Shown here piece after piece: positions 58,504 through 64,000 of a DNA stretch of 64,000 nucleotides. Numbering within the stretch: position 1 is the first letter of the stretch; each line of letters opens with the position of its first letter. The translations under genes were made by a program, and so were the position numbers. The DNA comes from an uncultured Verrucomicrobiales bacterium (GTDB lineage: Bacteria; Verrucomicrobiota; Verrucomicrobiia; Verrucomicrobiales; Akkermansiaceae), in NCBI GenBank assembly GCA_937944055.1, contig CALDZJ010000035.1:1-64000 (forward strand), read 5' to 3'. The notes under the pieces are model-generated. The model had not been told where the DNA came from and did no database searches. It saw only the letters and a program-made list of their open reading frames with translations.

Positions 58504-58879
58504 CTTGGGAGAAAAGATCGCGGCCAAGTATTTGCAATCTCGTGGATGGAAGCTCCTGTATCGTAATTTTCAGGCCCCGAAGGGAGGGGAGGTAGATCTG
58601 GTTTTCCGTGGCGGAGATCAGCGGAATCTTCTCATTTTTGCGGAGGTGAAAACGCGCACTCGGCGGGACTTCGGGCGTCCCTTGAGAGCGGTGAATCAGG
58701 AGAAACAGGCGCTCATCATCCGTGCTGCGAGCCAGTGGATGCACCTCTTAGGAGCGGAATTTCAGCTCGAGCACCAGCAGGATCTTCGCCGCCAGATTTC
58801 ATGGCGTTATGACGTGGTAGAAATCGTTTTAGAAGAGGGGCTGCTTCCCGATATTAATCTCGTAGAAAATGCCTTCTAA
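58481..58879 (+). CDS. yraN: YraN family endonuclease-like protein
   Basis: A 132-residue protein of the UPF0102 family, with GDLGEKIAAKYLQSRGWKLL and a nuclease-like core GGEVDLVFRGG...LIFAEVKTRTRRDFG, i.e. the D-x(n)-ExK layout of PD-(D/E)XK folds. The function in cells is not established. The start at 58481 is chosen because homologues begin at this point (RSQEIGDLGE); longer frames run into rnhB. Translation overlaps rnhB. The following 167-bp gap (58880-59046) holds only AT-rich sequence and possibly a promoter for gspG. Confidence 0.92.
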   Translation: MRSQEIGDLGEKIAAKYLQSRGWKLLYRNFQAPKGGEVDLVFRGGDQRNLLIFAEVKTRTRRDFGRPLRAVNQEKQALIIRAASQWMHLLGAEFQLEHQQDLRRQISWRYDVVEIVLEEGLLPDINLVENAF

Positions 58880-59046
58880 TAAATGGTCAGCGAGTCTGAG
58901 CCTTGTGCTTTTCAGGCTTTGAGCGACCTTATTCAGGCGAGTTTTCTGTTTTTAGCAGAAATCCCTAGGGCTTTTTTGAAAAGAAGCGACAAATATCCAA
59001 GGGGGGAGCGTTTTATCAGTAGAACCCCGACTCAAAAAAAAAGATC

Positions 59047-59499
59047 ATGAAAATCCAAACTACAGAAAACCAAATAAGACCCCAGCGGATGGCGCGCGGT
59101 TTCAGTCTCTTCGAGATGGTCATCGTGATGGGCATCATTGGCCTGATTCTCGGAGGCGCAATTTACAGCATGGGTAAGATTAAAAACTCTGCTGCGATTG
59201 GCACTGCGGACCAAGACATGCGGAGTTTTGAGTCGAACCTCGAGCAGTATAAAAACATTGGCGGAAACTATCCTTCCACCTCACAAGGATTGGAAGCGCT
59301 CATCAAAAAGCCTACGGATGCCCCACGTCCTCGCCGCTGGACTCAGTCGCTTGATGACGAGGAGGCGCTCTTTGATCCATGGGATACGAAGTATAAGTAT
59401 GAGTATCCCGGCACGCAGGATCCGAGCCGCCCAGAGATTGTCTCCGCAGGACCGGATAAGGAATTTGGGACGGACGATGATCAAAGTAACCAAGATTAA
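59047..59499 (+). CDS. gspG: Type II secretion major pseudopilin GspG
   Basis: A 150-residue prepilin. Leader up to ARG|FSLFEMVIVMGIIGLILGG with Glu at +5, then the GspG core: SNLEQYKNIGGNYPSTSQGL, KKPTDAPRPRRW and DPWDTKYKYEYPG. The C-terminal SAGPDKEFGTDDDQ is the calcium-binding loop typical of GspG. It forms the pseudopilus that drives folded proteins through the outer-membrane secretin. First gene of the gsp operon; the ATPase GspE, GspF and secretin GspD are not in the window. Confidence 0.95.
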   Translation: MKIQTTENQIRPQRMARGFSLFEMVIVMGIIGLILGGAIYSMGKIKNSAAIGTADQDMRSFESNLEQYKNIGGNYPSTSQGLEALIKKPTDAPRPRRWTQSLDDEEALFDPWDTKYKYEYPGTQDPSRPEIVSAGPDKEFGTDDDQSNQD

Positions 59500-59529
59500 C
59501 TTGGCTGCCTTTCCAGCTCTCAGGAATTA

Positions 59530-60117
59530 ATGAATCAGCTCTCTTCACAGGACTCACGCTTTAGGGGCCGCTCCGGCTTTACCCTGATTGAGTTGATTTT
59601 TGTGATGGGGATTACCGTGATCGTTTTTGGCGCGGCGGCCTACATGATCGCCACTCCTAAGATCGAGCAAGAGATTCGGGAAAATCACGCTGGGATAGAA
59701 GACCTCGCGCTGCAAGCACGGGCGATGTCATACAGTTACCAGCAAGCCTTCGTGCTGGAGTTACGGGAAGGAGAAGTCCGCATGAGTCCTCTCGCTAGAC
59801 CGGAGAATGAGAGGTCGGAGGCAGGCGAGGAGCAGCTCGGCACGCCGCCCTCCCTCGCTCCGCTTGATAGCTTCTCTTGGCCACGTGTCTTTCAACTTGA
59901 TCCAAAATACGAGCTCTGGGTGAGGCGCTGGAATAGTAATGACTATAAAATCGTCCGGAATCAGACGGTGGAGCGTTGGATCCACCAGCCGAATAGTCCG
60001 TGTGAACCTCTTGCCATTCAACTCATCTCGCAGGATGGGAGCAGCCTGCTTTCACGTAGCTTTCACCCTCTCACCGCTAAGGCGACCGATGAGGAGATGA
60101 CCATTTCTAAGCCATAG
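59530..60117 (+). CDS. gspH: Minor pseudopilin GspH
   Basis: A 195-residue pseudopilin with cleavage site SG|FTLIELIFVMGITVIVFGA and Glu at +5. After an N-terminal helix the body is mostly beta-strand (QQAFVLELREGEVRMSPLA, YELWVRRWNSNDYKIVRN), ending with AKATDEEMTISKP. A loop rich in Glu and Pro (RSEAGEEQLGTPPSLAPLD, about 96-114) is longer than usual. Second gene after gspG, 30 bp gap. Confidence 0.85.
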   Translation: MNQLSSQDSRFRGRSGFTLIELIFVMGITVIVFGAAAYMIATPKIEQEIRENHAGIEDLALQARAMSYSYQQAFVLELREGEVRMSPLARPENERSEAGEEQLGTPPSLAPLDSFSWPRVFQLDPKYELWVRRWNSNDYKIVRNQTVERWIHQPNSPCEPLAIQLISQDGSSLLSRSFHPLTAKATDEEMTISKP

Positions 60118-60130
60118 ACCATTCAGTATC

Positions 60131-60541
60131 ATGAAAACCTCCGCGCCATTCTCTCGCCGCAAGGGCTTCATGCTCATGGAGGTCGTCCTAGCTCTCTTTA
60201 TTTTTACGATCGTTGCGACTTCATTTACCAAAGCGCTCAGCTCTCTGTGGCGGAATACCTCCTTCGTGAAAGAGGAGCTAGTGATCACCCAGATCATGGA
60301 CAGCGCCCTGCAAGAGACCCTCTATCTTAATCAACTGGAGGAGGGGAGTCAGGAAATTTATGTCCCCGAGCGCGATGTCAATCTGGAGACCCAGATCATC
60401 CCTCTTGAGCTCGAAAATGAAGAGGGGAATCCTCTTTCTCAAATGTGGGAGGTCCGCGTGATCGCCCGCTTCGTCCGGGACGGCCAAAACCAAGAACGCA
60501 GCGTCCGCGGCTGGCGCTACCTCCCCATTTTTAGACCTTAA
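60131..60541 (+). CDS. gspI: Minor pseudopilin GspI
   Basis: A 136-residue pseudopilin. The N-terminus KG|FMLMEVVLALFIFTIVATS has Glu at +5 and the Met-containing variant of the site. The body ends VRGWRYLPIFRP and contains VKEELVITQIMDSALQETLY, as in GspI/GspV-like subunits. Its stop shares one base with the gspJ start (TAATG). Size and order both support the call. Confidence 0.85.
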   Translation: MKTSAPFSRRKGFMLMEVVLALFIFTIVATSFTKALSSLWRNTSFVKEELVITQIMDSALQETLYLNQLEEGSQEIYVPERDVNLETQIIPLELENEEGNPLSQMWEVRVIARFVRDGQNQERSVRGWRYLPIFRP

Positions 60542-61380
60542 TGCAGACCCATCCTCCAGCCCCTCACGCTCATTCTTGCTCTGGCTCCTGCTCCAGAATG
60601 AGGAGAGGCTTTACGCTTTTTGAATTGGTGCTCGCTTTGGGGATTGCGGGCTTGGTTCTGACCTCAATTTTTAAGATTGCGGATGGTGCGATCCGCTCTA
60701 CGTCCACGATGGTAGATCTCCAGAATGAGGACATCGCGCGGGATGCCTTTTTTTCCTTCCTTCGCAACCACTTCGATAGCCTTCCCGGTAATGCCGTTCT
60801 GAATCTTCGGAATACCAGCGACTCAGAGCCCTTCCTCTCCGAGATGACTTTCCAAAACACCCCCGTTTCTTTTAATTGGGGAGGCGTGCCGATCGCGGCA
60901 GAGGCCACGCGCATCATTACCATTCCCACCGTCACAAATGGGATCGACATCGTTTTAGAATATTACGATGAGCCCATTCTTGATAGCGATGAAGGGCCGG
61001 CCGAGCGGGGGATCGAGCCCATCGCTTCGATCGTTCTCCTCAGTGATGTGCGCCTCTTTGAGTGGAATGTCCTAGACGGCCGGAACTATAATACGACCGA
61101 GCGGGATCTCTGGCCTTATGAATGGAATGATGAGCGGAATCGCCCCACCTATGTGCAGCTCAGGGTGATTTTTGAAAATGATGACCCAGCGGTGACTCGC
61201 CTGTTTTGGATTCCTCGCAAGGCCAACCCTCAATCAACCATGAACGCGGTCCGGAACCGGGCGACCTCGGCACGGAATGGAGGGAGCGGTGGCACTGGCC
61301 AGCAGAATGATCCTAACCCTAATCCTAATCCTAACCCTAATCCTAACCCCAATCCTAACCCCTCAGACCCAGATCAATGA
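60541..61380 (+). CDS. gspJ: Minor pseudopilin GspJ with Asn-Pro repeat tail
   Basis: A 279-residue pseudopilin. A leader of about 22 residues (rich in His, Pro and Ser) ends at RG|FTLFELVLALGIAGLVLTS with Glu at +5. The body matches GspJ length and shape (FFSFLRNHFDSLPGNAVLNL, LFEWNVLDGRNYN). The last 30 residues are Gly/Ser then eight Asn-Pro pairs and SDPDQ, an extension not expected in GspJ. It overlaps gspK by ATGA. The tail would be exposed at the pseudopilus tip or base. Confidence 0.86.
   Translation: MQTHPPAPHAHSCSGSCSRMRRGFTLFELVLALGIAGLVLTSIFKIADGAIRSTSTMVDLQNEDIARDAFFSFLRNHFDSLPGNAVLNLRNTSDSEPFLSEMTFQNTPVSFNWGGVPIAAEATRIITIPTVTNGIDIVLEYYDEPILDSDEGPAERGIEPIASIVLLSDVRLFEWNVLDGRNYNTTERDLWPYEWNDERNRPTYVQLRVIFENDDPAVTRLFWIPRKANPQSTMNAVRNRATSARNGGSGGTGQQNDPNPNPNPNPNPNPNPNPSDPDQ
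61312..61362 (+). repeat. Hexanucleotide repeat coding for Asn-Pro pairs in gspJ
   Basis: CCTAAC/CCTAAT-type units (with C/T variation) occur eight times in a row. Six-base units keep the reading frame, so copy-number changes would lengthen or shorten the tail. It resembles CCCTAA-type repeats by chance of codon use and is part of a gene. Confidence 0.85.
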
Positions 61381-62303
61381 ACGCTTCTAATCACATGATC
61401 CTAAAGCGGGGCGCGACTCTGATCGCGGTCTTCTGGATTATGGCCGTGATGGGGCTGGCCCTGGTGGCTACGCTGAAGATCTCGCGCTACCAGTCTGATG
61501 TCGCCAGCTCTCAGATCAACGGCATCGAGGCACGCCAATATGCCGAAATGGGCATCCACCTCGCGGCGAATCCAAGCGTGGAGGAATGGGACTTCATCCT
61601 AAGACAGGATTTTGAAAATGAGGCCGGCTTTGAGGCTAAAATTCTCTCAGAAGGAGGGCGGTTCAATATCAACTTCATCCTCTTTCAGGAGGACAAAAAA
61701 CTCCTGCGCGACATTTTCCAGAGATGGGGGATCGATTTCGACATCGCCTCAGAAATCGCCGATGCCCTCACGGACTGGATCGATAGCGATGATGACGTTG
61801 CCCTCAACGGAGCTGAGTCAGCCTACTATGAAGGGCAGGGCTTTTTCAATCGCCCCTTTAATCGTCCCTTTTACGATCTGGATGAAATGCGCCTCGTTCG
61901 CGGGATGGAACTCGTAGAATCGGCCAATCCGGGCTGGCGAGACTGGTTCACGGTGTGGAGTAGCGGGGGGCTAGACGTCGCGGAAGCTTCCGCCGAGTTT
62001 CTGGCGATGGCGATGGAGACCGATATCGAGGCCACTCAGCCCCTCATTGAAATCGTAGACGGTCCCGATGGGATTAGAAACACCGAGGATGATGAGGATC
62101 TTTCGGTTGAAGATGCCCTTGCTAATTTGGGCATTATCGATGAATCAGGAGTGATCCCGGGGAGGCTGAGTTCAGATGATCCGGTGAAGCGGCTCGAAAG
62201 CGTCGGTTATGTGGGCTCGGTCCGGCGTAAGATCGTCGTCATTCTGAGTAATCGAACCCAAAACCCTCAGGTCCTCGACCGAAAAGAAGTCATCATACAA
62301 TGA
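61377..62303 (+). CDS. gspK: Type II secretion tip pseudopilin GspK
   Basis: A 308-residue pseudopilin. Leader ends before GATLIAVFWIMAVMGLALVA, without Glu at +5, as usual for GspK. The insert typical of the family follows: ARQYAEMGIHLAANPS, DALTDWIDSDDDVALNGAES, and YDLDEMRLVRGMELVE. It caps the pseudopilus with GspI and GspJ. It overlaps gspJ and gspL by ATGA junctions, so all are translationally linked. Confidence 0.93.
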   Translation: MNASNHMILKRGATLIAVFWIMAVMGLALVATLKISRYQSDVASSQINGIEARQYAEMGIHLAANPSVEEWDFILRQDFENEAGFEAKILSEGGRFNINFILFQEDKKLLRDIFQRWGIDFDIASEIADALTDWIDSDDDVALNGAESAYYEGQGFFNRPFNRPFYDLDEMRLVRGMELVESANPGWRDWFTVWSSGGLDVAEASAEFLAMAMETDIEATQPLIEIVDGPDGIRNTEDDEDLSVEDALANLGIIDESGVIPGRLSSDDPVKRLESVGYVGSVRRKIVVILSNRTQNPQVLDRKEVIIQ

Positions 62304-63601
62304 GCGGAAAAAAAGGAGATCTTAATTTATTACTTCCCGGCGCCGATGGCTGGGAAATTTGGACAGGTTCACAGGCTGCGGGCCTGAGTCTGCATGCGGC
62401 CTCAGAGCATCAGCGGCCTCTCAATGTCACCGGCTATCCCTCGGGCTCGCTTCAGATGGCGATTCCTGTCCGCCAGGTTTCTGCACTGCCTTTCCGCGCG
62501 CAGACAGATGACCTTGCGCTCCTCGGTGATCTTGCCGCGATGCAGTTAGAAAAAAATGGCATTCGTCCGGCACTTGATGGGGGACAACTCACGGATCACT
62601 TTGTCTTCGGTAGCACTGCGGAGGAAACTCATCTCACTGCCATCGTGATGAACCCTCCCAGCGAGGGGCAGCTTCCGCGCAAAAGCCCACAAGCCTTCGA
62701 TATCTCTCCACGCTGCCTCCCGCTTCCCTCGGGGAAGGTCGTCATATGGCGGGAACTAGGCCGCTGGGCCTTCGGTATCGGTAAGCCCGGCCAGGCTCTC
62801 TATTTCCAAATTCTCTCCGGTGAGCGTCTCGATGATCGAGCTGGTAATGAGATTTTCCTCGCGCTCACCCAGTTGCAGATGCAGGGACTGCTTCCCGATC
62901 TGCCTGAAGAGGCCGTGATCTGGACCCACGGATCACCTTCAGATGCCCGCCCAGAGGAGCAAGAGGCTCTCTCGCGAGGACTTGGCCTGCCCGTTCACCC
63001 ACTCGCTAAGCCCTCGCCCACCTGGCCCTCGCCCCCGAGCCGCCTCTTGCCAGCGGATGTCCGTGCGGAGAGATTGGCTAAAAAAGGGAAACGGAATCGG
63101 AACCTGATCATCACAGCTCTCCTCCTCGCTTACCTTGGCCTCGCCGCTTATCTTTACCTCAATCTGGAGAAGGCGAAGGACGCCGCGCGACAGGCGCAGC
63201 GTAATGCTGAAGGGATTTCTGAAGAGTCAGACCTCCTCCTCGCCCATCAATCAAAGTGGGCGGAACTGGGCCCTGTGGTAGAAGATGAGTTCCACCCCTT
63301 CGAGGTCTATTTAGCGGCTTATAAAGCCCTTCCTAATTCTCCCAATGAGCGCTTCATCCGCCTCACTAAGGTCACTATGGTGAACCAGTTTCGTGAGATT
63401 GATAGCGAGCTGCGAGTCGCCCGCGAGATCGTCCTGCAAGGCCAAGCCGATCAGGAACAGCAGCAAAAAATCCCCGTTTTTGCAGGTAATTTACGCAATA
63501 GCGCGGAGCTCGAGCGCTTCCGCTGGGAAATTCCGCCAGAAACCATAGACAGAAGAAGCGGTAAAATGACTTTTATCTATACCGGAAACGCAACTGAGTA
63601 A
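62300..63601 (+). CDS. gspL: Type II secretion inner-membrane protein GspL-like
   Basis: A 433-residue protein. A cytosolic part (about 1-255) with actin-like ATPase-fold features as in PilM/GspL (PSGKVVIWRELGRWAFGIGK), a Pro-rich linker (HPLAKPSPTWPSPPSRLL), one membrane helix at about 269-288, and a periplasmic part (about 290-433) with a helical stalk and a ferredoxin-like end (ERFRWEIPPETIDRR). It anchors GspE to the inner membrane with GspM. Sequence conservation is low; order after gspK and topology support the call. Confidence 0.8.
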   Translation: MSGKKGDLNLLLPGADGWEIWTGSQAAGLSLHAASEHQRPLNVTGYPSGSLQMAIPVRQVSALPFRAQTDDLALLGDLAAMQLEKNGIRPALDGGQLTDHFVFGSTAEETHLTAIVMNPPSEGQLPRKSPQAFDISPRCLPLPSGKVVIWRELGRWAFGIGKPGQALYFQILSGERLDDRAGNEIFLALTQLQMQGLLPDLPEEAVIWTHGSPSDARPEEQEALSRGLGLPVHPLAKPSPTWPSPPSRLLPADVRAERLAKKGKRNRNLIITALLLAYLGLAAYLYLNLEKAKDAARQAQRNAEGISEESDLLLAHQSKWAELGPVVEDEFHPFEVYLAAYKALPNSPNERFIRLTKVTMVNQFREIDSELRVAREIVLQGQADQEQQQKIPVFAGNLRNSAELERFRWEIPPETIDRRSGKMTFIYTGNATE

Positions 63602-63614
63602 TCCCAGACGACCC

Positions 63615-64000
63615 ATGACTCCACGTGAAAAAACTCTCCTCGCCGTGCTGGGCGGTGCTTTGCTCATCATTCTGAGCTTCATCGGCTTCAGCAGCTTCTA
63701 CCTTCCAGAGATTCGCAAGGCTGAGAGCCAAAAAAAGATTGCCGAGCAAAAGCTCAAGCAAGCCGAGCAGGTCCTCTCCCTCAGCGAGGAACTCGAGCCA
63801 GAGATTGTTTGGCTGGAGCGATCTGGGACGACTGAAATCTCGCCCCAAGACGCCCAGTCTAAATTACAAGCCCTCATCCGAAAGCAAGCCAGCGCGCGTA
63901 ATCTCGAAATCCGCGACTCCCGCATTCTCCCTTTCCAAAGCGGCCAGCACTTTGACCGAGTCCGAGTCCTCTTCAAGCTCACCGGAATGGAGCGCGATGT
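63615..64000 (+). CDS. gspM: Type II secretion protein GspM-like, 3' end outside window
   Basis: The first 128 codons of a bitopic protein: a short cytosolic start (MTPREKTLLAVLG), one membrane helix (about 10-30), then a helical charged stalk (ESQKKIAEQKLKQAEQVLSL) and the beginning of a periplasmic ferredoxin-like part (ARNLEIRDSRILPF). Size, topology and position right after gspL fit GspM. The frame is open to the edge of the window. GspL and GspM form the inner-membrane platform. Confidence 0.75.
   Translation, partial: MTPREKTLLAVLGGALLIILSFIGFSSFYLPEIRKAESQKKIAEQKLKQAEQVLSLSEELEPEIVWLERSGTTEISPQDAQSKLQALIRKQASARNLEIRDSRILPFQSGQHFDRVRVLFKLTGMERD

Noticed and set aside
61312-61362. Telomere-like or CRISPR-like repeat
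   Set aside because: The hexamers are in-frame codons for Asn-Pro within gspJ; there are no spacers and no cas genes in the window.

Overview
The window looks like a chromosomal segment of a marine-type, polysaccharide-degrading Verrucomicrobiota (inference). The basis is very large secreted proteins built from autotransporter-type beta-strand repeats, lamin-tail, CotH, LamG and 'DADGDG' C-terminal modules, PEP-CTERM proteins, an iduronate-sulfatase-like enzyme, a GH10 protein, a BNR-4/ulvan-lyase-like enzyme, and a type II secretion pseudopilin operon. No rRNA or other marker gene is present to fix the genus.

Left part (1-17044): a mobile defence island, almost all on the minus strand. An IS66 transposase cut by the window edge lies at the left. 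The right border is a tyrosine integrase next to a 25-nt tRNA 3'-end remnant that probably marks an attachment site. From the integrase leftwards come a SLOG-like protein, two orphan genes, then a type I restriction-modification operon with insertions: hsdR, an AlbA_2/Schlafen-type ATP-binding protein, hsdM, hsdS, a 996-residue reverse transcriptase-nitrilase fusion (DRT1/UG1-like) joined to hsdS by a TAATG junction, an Mrr-type endonuclease, and a small ADP-ribosyltransferase-like protein. This layered locus is the strongest candidate for an undescribed system.

Middle part (17.1-32 kb): a first pseudopilin cluster (pilin/GspG-like, H-, I-, J- and K-like) ending with a prepilin peptidase that could process all prepilins in the window; a secreted POMP-repeat protein; tRNA-Pro(GGG); a membrane protein and GTPase pair (DUF2868/DUF3482 type); an ECF sigma factor overlapping a likely anti-sigma factor; and a tightly packed exported operon with a DUF1573-like protein and a rhodanese.

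Right-middle part (32-57.7 kb): a carbohydrate and surface-protein locus, all on the plus strand. It holds sulfatase + GH10 (overlapping), a large beta-strand-repeat protein, two CotH proteins, two tandem PEP-CTERM paralogues, two multi-domain secreted proteins, and a BNR-4 lyase candidate. A perfect dyad, GTCACG-N6-CGTGAC, stands before the sulfatase and before the beta-strand-repeat gene, suggesting a shared regulator. Three modules recur across these proteins: a 'DLYGLGRR' module, a PEP-CTERM-protein body module, and a 'DADGDG' C-terminal module.

Right end (57.8-64 kb): rnhB and yraN overlap, then a type II secretion operon gspG-H-I-J-K-L-M that runs off the window. It would plausibly export the large secreted proteins encoded to its left (inference).
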